IMG/VR virus record: IMGVR_UViG_3300009164_000356
Span: 1 to 23,970 of that record
Source of the DNA: a virus
Strand: one strand, 5' to 3'
DNA: 23,970 nt
Shown here in pieces: positions 12,131 to 18,427 of this stretch. A program made the position numbers and the translations under genes. A model generated the notes under the pieces. The model saw only the letters and a list, made by a program, of their open reading frames with translations, did no database searches and was not told the origin of the DNA. The number at the start of each line of letters is the position of its first letter. The first letter of the stretch is position 1.

Positions 12131-12755
12131 CGTTTTTCAAGTTTTTTGAATGCCTCGTCGATTACTAACGCGGAGTCAAAAAGTGATCCACTGTTTGCCC
12201 ACTGTCGGGCGATGCCTTTGGATGCCGACTCTGCATTGATGATTTGCAATCCTGCGGCAATCGGCAGTTCTTCCATGATCTCGCGGAATGCCCAGCCGGT
12301 GACGCTCGCAATGTGATGCACATACGATGCGAGCCAACTGGGCGTTGCTAGTTTTTTAAGCCTGAGATTCCTGGGTCTGAATTGGTCGATGCTTTTGTAT
12401 TAGCGGCAAGGTAAATGTTCATCGCCTCACTCATCTCCTCAGACAACGGCTCAAGCTCGGAATGGTAGGTGATGTGCTTGTCCATCCACCGGTCAACGGC
12501 ATCCATGAAGTCTGCTTGATTGCAGACCACTGCGCGTATTTCCTCTTTTGGCTCGGTGTGCAGGTAGACATATGCTGCGGTCTTTTGCAGCTTGTCTCCA
12601 ATCTCGTCATCAAACACTCGGTTGCGTTGCAGCCATGAAAGTGACATTGCTGTCATTGGCCGCAGCACGAAGTTGGATCGGCGTTTCGGCCCAGCAGTCA
12701 TGCCGGCATCGCGCATCGCATCATCGTCTGTCATCAGGTCATTTTCTTTTGTCAT
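12127..12755 (-). CDS. Tail assembly chaperone GT fusion (-1 frameshift product)
   Basis: The G frame reads to TAG 12348-12350. Slipping back one base at A AAA AAC (12357-12351) continues as KKLATPSWLASYVHHIASVT and on to the TGA at 12127, giving a 209-residue fusion. Only GTG 12321 could start the T frame alone. This reproduces the lambda G/GT arrangement: the G-T product bridges tail tube subunits to the tape measure, which starts immediately after. The T part is about 74 residues, amphipathic, ending FKKLEKR. The frameshift is inferred from motif, frame and position; efficiency is unknown. Confidence 0.75.
12348..12755 (-). CDS. Tail assembly chaperone, G-like
   Basis: 135 residues, acidic N-terminus (MTKENDLMTDDDAMRDAG), then helical (RPMTAMSLSWLQRNRVFDDE; DAVDRWMDKHITYHSELEPL) and a disordered tail (TKASTNSDPGISGLKN). 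The last codons contain the slippery heptamer, so most ribosomes stop here and make G alone. Tail assembly chaperones before the tape measure have this size and layout in most siphoviruses; sequence similarity is usually low, so the name rests on position and frameshift. It lies 12 bases downstream of the preceding gene. Confidence 0.7.
   Translation of the reverse strand: MTKENDLMTDDDAMRDAGMTAGPKRRSNFVLRPMTAMSLSWLQRNRVFDDEIGDKLQKTAAYVYLHTEPKEEIRAVVCNQADFMDAVDRWMDKHITYHSELEPLSEEMSEAMNIYLAANTKASTNSDPGISGLKN
12351..12357 (-). promoter_or_regulatory. Slippery heptamer for -1 frameshift
   Basis: Minus-strand A AAA AAC is in phase X-XXY-YYZ with the G frame (TTA AAA AAC TAG), and the stop follows directly. 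Tandem slippage of both tRNAs keeps A-A pairing and moves into the T frame. Confidence 0.8.
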
Positions 12756-12767
12756 GTAGTTTTGTGG

Positions 12768-13160
12768 TTAAAGCATTGCGGCAACCTGCCGCTTGGTTTC
12801 CTCACTGGCTGTCTCTGCAATCAGCGCCTTGCGGCTGCCGTTGCTGATCTCAATCATGCGAGGTGAATTTTTTACGATCTCGATCATAGTGTTACGGTTC
12901 ATCAGCACGCCGCGCATCCAGAGCACTGGATTCTCCTTGTCTTTTGATGCCAGGTCTGAGTGACCTTTTGTCGCGTAGTAGGCGACCTCACCTGCTTTCA
13001 TCGGGCATTCGGGAGACTGTGCCTCAAACCAAAATTGCTTCGACTCTCGGCCATCGCCTCGGATGATGTGGGTGAAAGTGATGAACTTAAACCCGTAGGT
13101 CATCAGCACGCTTGCAACCATGATATTCATGGTGTGATACAGTTCTTGTTTCTGGTCCAT
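12768..13160 (-). CDS. Unknown protein between tail tube and chaperones
   Basis: 130 residues: a helical start with Met and aromatic residues (MDQKQELYHTMNIMVASVLM), a central region AYYATKGHSDLASKDKENPV, and a basic helical end (ETASEETKRQVAAML). There is no membrane segment of full length and no known motif. Its ATG follows a run of eight A residues just downstream of an 8-bp hairpin. It could be a tail accessory or chaperone; lambda has no gene at this place. The reading frame and tight neighbours make it a real gene. Confidence 0.6.
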   Translation of the reverse strand: MDQKQELYHTMNIMVASVLMTYGFKFITFTHIIRGDGRESKQFWFEAQSPECPMKAGEVAYYATKGHSDLASKDKENPVLWMRGVLMNRNTMIEIVKNSPRMIEISNGSRKALIAETASEETKRQVAAML

Positions 13161-13168
13161 TTTTTTTG

Positions 13169-13192
13169 TGGCAGACTTTTACCGGTCTGCCA
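13169..13192 (-). other. Intercistronic hairpin after tail tube gene
   Basis: TGGCAGAC (13169-13176) and GTCTGCCA (13185-13192) form an 8-bp perfect stem with an 8-base loop. On the minus strand it is followed by CACAAAAAAAATGG, so it is not a terminator. It sits 8 bases before the next start codon and 13 bases after the tube gene stop. It may stabilise the tube mRNA or limit downstream translation. Confidence 0.6.
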
Positions 13193-13205
13193 GCGGTTTA
13201 GAAAA

Positions 13206-13580
13206 TTATGCTTCGGTCATCGTGGACGCATACTGGGTCGCGCTGACTGAGAGTTTGCGGAACTCGCCTTGTGCGGCGCTTTCATTGTAGGTATCTACGA
13301 TGATGGTCCCACCGCTGAGTCCACCTCCGCTGGTGTCGTTGGTCAAGGTGAGTAGGGCGGCCACATCCATTGTTACTGCTCCGTTGACGAATCCTTCCAT
13401 CGTAATGGATGCGGTCAGGCCGCTGTAAGCGACAGCAACCACGTCGTTAGCTGCATCGCGCACTTCCGTTTTCATGGATTGCACGTTGCGAGCGAATGAA
13501 GTCAGGATGATTCCTGTCTCGTTAGTGATCCCGTATTGAAGATCAGCGGCGGTAGATGCGGTATAAACAGTAGCGGCCAT
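13206..13580 (-). CDS. Putative major tail tube protein
   Basis: 124 residues, strand-rich, starting MAATVYTASTAADLQYGITN. It contains the pattern VVAVAYSGLTASITMEGFVN followed by GAVTMDVAALLTL. 'Thr-Ala-Ser-Ile-Thr-Met-Glu-Gly' resembles the strand entering the tube beta-sandwich of short phage tail tube proteins. Its place after the U-like gene and before the chaperones is that of lambda V. It is shorter than lambda V and has no Ig-like C-terminal domain. The hairpin that follows fits a highly expressed structural gene. Assignment is by order and size. Confidence 0.6.
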   Translation of the reverse strand: MAATVYTASTAADLQYGITNETGIILTSFARNVQSMKTEVRDAANDVVAVAYSGLTASITMEGFVNGAVTMDVAALLTLTNDTSGGGLSGGTIIVDTYNESAAQGEFRKLSVSATQYASTMTEA

Positions 13581-13616
13581 AAAGTTGAAAGGTTCAAATT
13601 TGGCCTAGATGTCAAA

Positions 13617-14045
13617 TTACGGAACATCGTTCTGCTGCTGCGGATCAAATCTGGAACAGAGAGCTTCGATAGTAAACGATACTTCAAGCACGCTTTCATC
13701 CCACTCTTGAACGCTTCCAGAATATGTCCAAGAGTATACCTTCACAAGATCACTGGTTGCCGCTTTCATAAAGCTAACATCGGTGAGGACGGTTTCAATC
13801 TGGTCAATCCATGCGTCGATTTCCTCGTCGTCACCGGCGTGAACGCGCAGTGTGGCAGCCAGCTCGATCCGCTCGACATTCTGGAGCGCCTCGCTGTGGG
13901 AAACGGCTGCGGTCACGTCCACGGCTAGGAGAGGCAGTGTCAGCTCGCCGCGCTGCTTTGCATCAACGACGATGATGGATTGATCCGGCTTGCTTGCTTC
14001 AAGCACTGCGATCAGCGAGAGTTTTATTCGTTGGGAGGTCGTCAT
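13617..14045 (-). CDS. Putative tail terminator (U-like)
   Basis: 142 residues. It starts with a helix (TSQRIKLSLIAVLEASKPDQ) followed by strands (ELAATLRVHAGDDEEIDAWI), then a second helix and a final strand pair (DESVLEVSFTIEALCSRFDP). The helix-strand-helix order with a central 'AATLRVHAG' strand fits tail terminator and tail-completion proteins, which cap the tube and join it to the head. ATG 14045 overlaps the preceding stop as ATGA (14042-14045). It sits between the Z-like gene and the tube gene, as lambda U does. Confidence 0.55.
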   Translation of the reverse strand: MTTSQRIKLSLIAVLEASKPDQSIIVVDAKQRGELTLPLLAVDVTAAVSHSEALQNVERIELAATLRVHAGDDEEIDAWIDQIETVLTDVSFMKAATSDLVKVYSWTYSGSVQEWDESVLEVSFTIEALCSRFDPQQQNDVP

Positions 14046-14737
14046 AAAAGTTGCCGGTTGGCTTTCTCAATCGTTTTCTGCGTTGTGATTGTCATCCACT
14101 TTAGTCCGTTCTTCATGCCTTCGGTGGCCGCTTTTGCAACATCCTCGGTGAATTGGATTTGCTTGATGTATGGGACATTGTTCGAGATTTGAACGTTAGT
14201 CTTGATGCCTGTCCCTGATACGTTGTGATCACCTCTTGCGCCGACAAGATGTCGCAGGATCGTAGAATTAAGACCGCTCATTTTTGGGCTGCCTAGTTCA
14301 TTGGCGATCTTAACCCATGCGGCTTTAGCGCGTCCGACTTTTTCAACAGCAAGTTTCTTGTAGGTGTCGCGGTCGGACACTGGGATCAACCCTAACCACG
14401 GCTTGCCCTTTTCCTTCTGAAATAATTGCTTGGGAACCACGCCGTTGCGCCTTGCCCCATAGTGAGCATCTTTCATTTTATTTGTGGCTGGCAAGGCACC
14501 AAGGTTTGTTCCGAACCAAGCACGGTCAACTTGATTGGCTACACTCTTTTCAAACTTTGCCAACTTTCCACCTTTTAATCCATACGGTTGCACGGTGGTC
14601 GCAAGTCGTCTGCATGCTGACTTGGCAATGCGCTTCATGCCCTCCTCGGCGGTCTTGCCGGTAGCCTCGGTAAACTCAGCCAGCGTTCGCTGGAATTTGG
14701 CGATAGTCGCCGCATCCATTTGGATCTTCGTTGCCAC
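14042..14737 (-). CDS. Putative minor tail / tail-completion protein (Z or gp10-like)
   Basis: 231 residues, strongly basic, N-terminal helix (AKFQRTLAEFTEATGKTAEE) followed by RIAKSACRRLATTVQPYG, a start common to HK97 gp10-like and lambda Z-like tail-completion proteins. The rest is rich in Lys and Gly (KSVANQVDRAWFGTNLGALP; VGRAKAAWVKIANELGSP) and ends with a helix (TEGMKNGLKWMTITTQKTIE). It lies between the head-tail joining gene and the U-like gene, matching lambda order FII-Z-U. It likely acts inside the virion neck. Confidence 0.6.
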   Translation of the reverse strand: MATKIQMDAATIAKFQRTLAEFTEATGKTAEEGMKRIAKSACRRLATTVQPYGLKGGKLAKFEKSVANQVDRAWFGTNLGALPATNKMKDAHYGARRNGVVPKQLFQKEKGKPWLGLIPVSDRDTYKKLAVEKVGRAKAAWVKIANELGSPKMSGLNSTILRHLVGARGDHNVSGTGIKTNVQISNNVPYIKQIQFTEDVAKAATEGMKNGLKWMTITTQKTIEKANRQLL

Positions 14738-14758
14738 GCAATAGGCTGGGAGTCAAAA

Positions 14759-15076
14759 TCAGCGAGAATCACCGGCGCTCGCCAGCGTAAACGTGATCGC
14801 CACGTTGCCGACTGCCACCTCTGCTACGCGGAACGCATCACCGTCGATTGTGCAGCGTTTCTGGAGTAGTGTGACTGGATTGGTCACTGCTCCCGGCTGT
14901 GCCACTACGGTGGCTTGCAGGTTGCTTTCTAGTCCTCCCAGTGCGCCTTCGTAGCTCTTCCGCGCATCGTTGAAAACAACTAAGAACGTCTGCCCCGCGC
15001 AGACCATCGTGCGCGTGCCGATTAGGTCATCCGTCTCGGGGTTGCCAGCGTTCAGAAATTCGTCGATTGCGCTCAT
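14759..15076 (-). CDS. Putative head-tail joining protein (FII-like)
   Basis: 105 residues: short helix (MSAIDEFLNA), then a beta-barrel-like series of strands (AGQTFLVVFNDARKSYEGAL; EVAVGNVAITFTLASAG). Size and the fold pattern resemble lambda FII-type head-tail joining proteins, which bind the connector after DNA packaging. Its position before the Z-like gene agrees. The glycosyltransferase genes separate it from the capsid gene. Start at ATG 15076, 15 bases after the glycosyltransferase stop. Family similarity is inferred from pattern only. Confidence 0.5.
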   Translation of the reverse strand: MSAIDEFLNAGNPETDDLIGTRTMVCAGQTFLVVFNDARKSYEGALGGLESNLQATVVAQPGAVTNPVTLLQKRCTIDGDAFRVAEVAVGNVAITFTLASAGDSR

Positions 15077-15091
15077 GCTATTGGGTCGATG

Positions 15092-15667
15092 TCAACTTGG
15101 CTCAGGCGCGGCGGTCGTCGCTGCATCGTGGTGGTAATAGTGCAAGATCTTCGGAATGTGAACGGTCGTCTTGACCATTCGTCGAGCTTGTCTGCACCAT
15201 GTCAGATCCTCGCCGTAGTTTGTCTCGCCGAACTGACAGTGTGCCACGCAGCTCCTTCGCCATGCATTGACGTGCCACGCATCTCGGTTGGTAATGCCAC
15301 CAGGGTTGTAGGTGTGATCGCCTTGGCCAAGTTGAAAGTCTACAACGCTCTGCTGGCCGTTGTAGGTTGCGCCTTGCAAGAACGTGATGACGTCCGCACC
15401 ACTCGCGGCTGCCTTTAGTAGCTCATCAACGTAGGTGTCGGCCACGTCGTCATCATCATCGACGAACGCGATGTATTGCCCACGCGCGATGTCGAGTAGT
15501 GCCTGCCGCTTTGCGCCGATCCTGCGCTGGCGATTGTCACTCAGGATTAGGTGCTCGATCTGCCCCGAACTCTTCAGCGCAGAAATCTGTTCCTCGATGC
15601 GCGTTTGCAGGGCGTGGACTTGCTTTTCGCGTCCAGGTATTGTCGGGGTCAGTATGGATAAGATCAT
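15092..15667 (-). CDS. GT2-family glycosyltransferase
   Basis: 191 residues from ATG 15667 (MILSILTPTIPGREKQVHAL), which starts exactly at the first strand of a GT-A fold. Motifs: SILTPTIPGR (nucleotide-binding strand and loop), RRIGAKRQALLDIARGQYIA (the helix before the metal site), VDDDDD (69-74, DxD site for nucleotide-sugar and metal), and GEDLTWCRQA (catalytic-base region). It should transfer one sugar from a nucleotide-sugar, probably onto a virion protein or another glycan. In-frame ATG 15718 is possible but reads a low-complexity leader (HRHTEITTTKSSEKK). An A8 run lies 4 bases upstream and joins this frame to the small ORF at 15752 by a one-base shift. Confidence 0.85.
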   Translation of the reverse strand: MILSILTPTIPGREKQVHALQTRIEEQISALKSSGQIEHLILSDNRQRRIGAKRQALLDIARGQYIAFVDDDDDVADTYVDELLKAAASGADVITFLQGATYNGQQSVVDFQLGQGDHTYNPGGITNRDAWHVNAWRRSCVAHCQFGETNYGEDLTWCRQARRMVKTTVHIPKILHYYHHDAATTAAPEPS

Positions 15668-15752
15668 TCGTTTTTTTTCTGAAGATTTCGTCGTAGTTAT
15701 CTCGGTATGCCGGTGCATCGCCCAGCCTGTGCCAATCGCCTTTGTGACTCAT
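15537..15752 (-). CDS. Small ORF overlapping the second glycosyltransferase
   Basis: ATG 15752 overlaps the large glycosyltransferase stop as ATGA (15749-15752), the junction style used for real genes here. The first 27 residues (MSHKGDWHRLGDAPAYRDNY then DEIFRKK) look natural. After the A8 run the frame continues for 44 Pro/Arg-rich residues antisense-like to nothing, but over the glycosyltransferase codons, and looks like chance reading. So the meaningful part may be a short peptide or the true N-terminus of the second glycosyltransferase, reached by a +1 shift or hidden by a homopolymer error. Confidence 0.35.
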   Translation of the reverse strand: MSHKGDWHRLGDAPAYRDNYDEIFRKKTNDLIHTDPDNTWTRKASPRPANAHRGTDFCAEEFGADRAPNPE

Positions 15753-17407
15753 GCCTTGAGTTTTTCGTAGGTTGCTCGACCGGCTTCGTAGTTTGCTGTG
15801 GCATTGCTGCGAGCGTATGTCTCATCCATTTCCGCTTTGCCGAAAGCTGGGTGAATATGCTCAATAACGATTTCCTTTGCATCGATCACCACGCCATCAG
15901 CATAGGCTCGATCAGTGAAAAGGTTATCCGAGAACATGCTGAAAAACTCAGGGTGAAACATGTAGCCCTGTTGGTTGTAGCGAGCGCGGGTTAGAATCGC
16001 CATGCAAAGCAGGTTATCGGTTCGATGGCCGTCGCTGACAGCAAGAACGGCTGGTTTCGATGCGTCGCCAATCGCATCAAGAATCAGCTTGTCCCAGTGC
16101 ATCGGCGGATCCCAGTCGTCGCTGAGCTGGATGAGAATTTCTCCGATGGAAAACTTGGCCGCTTCGTTCCACGCTGCGACCGGTCCAGCGCCCTGGTTGA
16201 TAACGTGGCGGCAGGTGACGAATGGTCCTATCGTATCGTCGTCAGGATCGAGCGCGAAGATATGTTCGATTGCGTCTGGGTTGTGCGCCCGGTCGAGCCA
16301 TGTCGACCGCGCTTTATATGCCTGTGCCGGTCTGCCGCGCGTGGCATGGATCAGACTGATCTTCGCCCCGTGCAGCGAGAAGTGGTTTGTCTCGATGGCG
16401 TCAGCCTCCTCGTGGCGGTCGTTTGCTCGCAAGCACATGCCGCGCACCTGCACGCCCTGCCAGCCGTAGAATTTCTTGCGGCTGTTCCACCACCATGCGG
16501 ACGGCTTTGGCAAAGATGTCATTACTTCCGACCAGCCGAGGGCAAGTGGGAATTGGTTGGCCTTGAGCGCCTCCATTGCTAGCTCGGCGTATGCCTCGCG
16601 GCGGGCCGGGTCCACCGCGACGGCTTGCAGGTATAACTGCGAGCGGGTTGCTGCGTCAGGCACCATCTGACCCATGACAAGAAACGCCTCGTAGCGCTCT
16701 GGCTGGCCGGCGTCGGGTGCCATGCACAGCCTTGCTGCGGTTGCCGTCGCCTCCTCGATCTGACCCAGAGCACGCTCACTTTGCATCATGTAGAAAAGCT
16801 GGCTGCTGGTCACCTCGGCCTCGGGGATCGAGCGCAGGATGCGCAGGTTGCGCTCGTCGCTGCTGGACTTTCGCTTGCCGTGCGGCAGGTGCAGGATCTG
16901 GACTGTATCAAATCTAGCCATAGGAACATCAGGAGCGAACTTGAGAGACTCATGGATCGGGTTCATCCAACGTGCTGAGTCACGCCTCCAGATGCGCTCA
17001 CGGTGCAGCGTAATGCCATCGTCGGGGATTGCGTATGGCATCAGCACACCTTGGATGTCGTCGCCGAGCTGTGGCAACATCTTGCGGATCGTCGCGCAAT
17101 CTTCTGGCGTGATGACGTCGTCAGTGTCTGCCCACATCAACCAGTCGCCGGTGGCGAGGTCTAGGGCGGTGTTGCGTGCTGCGCCGAAGTCGTCAACGTG
17201 TGGCCAGTCGTTGCCTTTTGCGTTGTAATACTCGTCGATGATGCAGCCACGGTCGCGGGCGATGTCGAGAGTCATGTCAGGCTCTTGATTGCCGATTGCC
17301 CTTACTACGATGATCTCGTCAGCGATCTTCTCAAAATGATCGAGGAAGCGGTTGATGTAATTTTCGACGTTGCCGACGATCACGCAGAGGCTCAGTTTGT
17401 TTTTCAT
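15749..17407 (-). CDS. Two-domain glycosyltransferase with central helical repeats
   Basis: 552 residues. Domain 1 (1-190) is a GT2 fold: LCVIVGNVENYINRFLDHF start, ARNTALDLATGDWLMWADTDD (DxD at 94-97, split here over two motifs), and RWMNPIHESL (H152-E153) as acceptor/base region. Residues 195-300 form TPR-like helical repeats (SSQLFYMMQSERALGQIEEA; YLQAVAVDPARREAYAEL). Domain 2 (347-552) is a second GT-A-like fold: AKISLIHATRGRPAQAYKAR, then GPVAAWNEAA and LSDDWD (428-433) as its metal site. It therefore may add two sugars. It sits directly after the major capsid gene, suggesting capsid or tail glycosylation. It has a possible promoter of its own. Start ATG 17405-17407. Confidence 0.85.
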   Translation of the reverse strand: MKNKLSLCVIVGNVENYINRFLDHFEKIADEIIVVRAIGNQEPDMTLDIARDRGCIIDEYYNAKGNDWPHVDDFGAARNTALDLATGDWLMWADTDDVITPEDCATIRKMLPQLGDDIQGVLMPYAIPDDGITLHRERIWRRDSARWMNPIHESLKFAPDVPMARFDTVQILHLPHGKRKSSSDERNLRILRSIPEAEVTSSQLFYMMQSERALGQIEEATATAARLCMAPDAGQPERYEAFLVMGQMVPDAATRSQLYLQAVAVDPARREAYAELAMEALKANQFPLALGWSEVMTSLPKPSAWWWNSRKKFYGWQGVQVRGMCLRANDRHEEADAIETNHFSLHGAKISLIHATRGRPAQAYKARSTWLDRAHNPDAIEHIFALDPDDDTIGPFVTCRHVINQGAGPVAAWNEAAKFSIGEILIQLSDDWDPPMHWDKLILDAIGDASKPAVLAVSDGHRTDNLLCMAILTRARYNQQGYMFHPEFFSMFSDNLFTDRAYADGVVIDAKEIVIEHIHPAFGKAEMDETYARSNATANYEAGRATYEKLKA

Positions 17408-17421
17408 AATTTCTGTCGTGG

Positions 17422-17449
17422 ATTAAAGCAGGTGGTGGGTCAAGTGCAA
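17422..17449 (-). promoter_or_regulatory. Possible promoter for the glycosyltransferase genes
   Basis: On the minus strand TTGCAC (17449-17444), 16 bases, then TTTAAT (17427-17422; five of six bases of TATAAT). It lies between the terminator and ATG 17407, giving a very short leader. The -35 is weak, so this is only a candidate. Confidence 0.3.
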
Positions 17450-17450
17450 G

Positions 17451-17486
17451 AAAAAGAAAACCGCCAGCCCCTTTCGAGGCTGACGG
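17451..17486 (-). terminator. Rho-independent terminator after major capsid gene
   Basis: CCGCCAGCC (17461-17469) and GGCTGACGG (17478-17486) form a 9-bp stem with an 8-base loop; the one mismatch in DNA is a G-U pair in minus-strand RNA. The minus-strand tail is TTTTCTTTTTC. It lies 26 bases past the capsid stop. It probably gives high capsid expression with partial read-through to the tail genes. Confidence 0.85.
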
Positions 17487-17512
17487 CTGCTATGACAAAC
17501 GACCAAGAAAAA

Positions 17513-18397
17513 TTAGGCAGGGATCGTCACGATGGCAAGGCCAAGAGTGAGTGCAGGAGTAAACCCGAACAAGCACTCAAAGTTTGCGAAGTGTTTACCG
17601 GTCGATGGGTTGTAGTGGCGGCGATAACCCATCGTGATGCCATTGCTTGCAGTGACCTGTTCGGTTGCAAGATACATTTCGCTGGCTTGTGGCTCAAGAT
17701 AGCGCATCGCGATTGCGATCGAGTCTGGGTGGGCAACAAATCCGCCGAGCTTGGTCATCGCGTTGGCTGGGATGACGTTTGACTCGAAAATTTGCATGCC
17801 GAGCAGACGTGGGATTTGACCATCACGAACGGCTTCAGATCCACCATAATTGAGCGCTTGAGCAACTCCAGAAGAGGTCAATAAGCCAGTGTAGATTTCG
17901 CTGTCCGAGATGAAACTAAGTCGATCCGTTGGAACATTGCGCTGAATCAGCGCTTTACGAAGTGCGCCAATCTGAGCGATGGTGTAGTTGGCACCAGCGG
18001 TGGTCAGGATCGCAGCACCAAAGTTGGCGACTGTGATCGTGGACCAGATGTCTTGCAACACAATGCGAGCGAGGGATTCGCCAGCTTGGATAGCCAGATT
18101 ATCCATGACGGCTGCGGAACTGTTGGAAACTTGAACGTCGGTTAGATCAATCGACGCAATCCGATGGTTGTTGATCGATACAGTTGCAAAAGTAATTGCA
18201 CCTCCACCAGTCTCATAGGATTGGTTAAAAGTAGTTGCGGTAATTCCGCTGATTAGCGGAACTACGATAGCATCTCCTTTGCGGCGAGCGTCTCCGCTGA
18301 AGTCGCGAGTAAATGCGTTGAGTGGAGAGAGCTTCGCCACAAAAGCCTGGAGGGCAACTTGGGTGAAGATTTTGTCGTTAAGGGCGATGGATGCCAT
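17513..18397 (-). CDS. Major capsid protein
   Basis: 294 residues beginning MASIALNDKIFTQVALQAFV. The N-terminal 20-60 has the arm pattern with GDARRKGDAIVVPLISG. The middle holds long helices (NLAIQAGESLARIVLQDIWS; IAQIGALRKALIQRNVPTDR) and the strand LSFISDSEIYTGLL. The last third contains MTKLGGFVAHPDSIAIAMRY and the final strands. This helix-then-strand order fits the HK97-fold coat proteins of tailed phages. The gene follows the protease-scaffold gene, the usual place, with no separate decoration gene between. The following terminator fits very high expression. A 9-bp direct repeat ATTGATTAG (18402-18410 and 18423-18431) lies in the short leader. Confidence 0.8.
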   Translation of the reverse strand: MASIALNDKIFTQVALQAFVAKLSPLNAFTRDFSGDARRKGDAIVVPLISGITATTFNQSYETGGGAITFATVSINNHRIASIDLTDVQVSNSSAAVMDNLAIQAGESLARIVLQDIWSTITVANFGAAILTTAGANYTIAQIGALRKALIQRNVPTDRLSFISDSEIYTGLLTSSGVAQALNYGGSEAVRDGQIPRLLGMQIFESNVIPANAMTKLGGFVAHPDSIAIAMRYLEPQASEMYLATEQVTASNGITMGYRRHYNPSTGKHFANFECLFGFTPALTLGLAIVTIPA

Positions 18398-18427
18398 GGT
18401 GATTGATTAGTTGAGAATTGAAATTGA

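Noticed and set aside
15668-15718. Start of the second glycosyltransferase at ATG 15718
   Set aside because: The extra 17 residues (HRHTEITTTKSSEKKR-like) are the shifted reading of the better-looking MSHKGDW frame, and the GT fold begins exactly at Met 15667.
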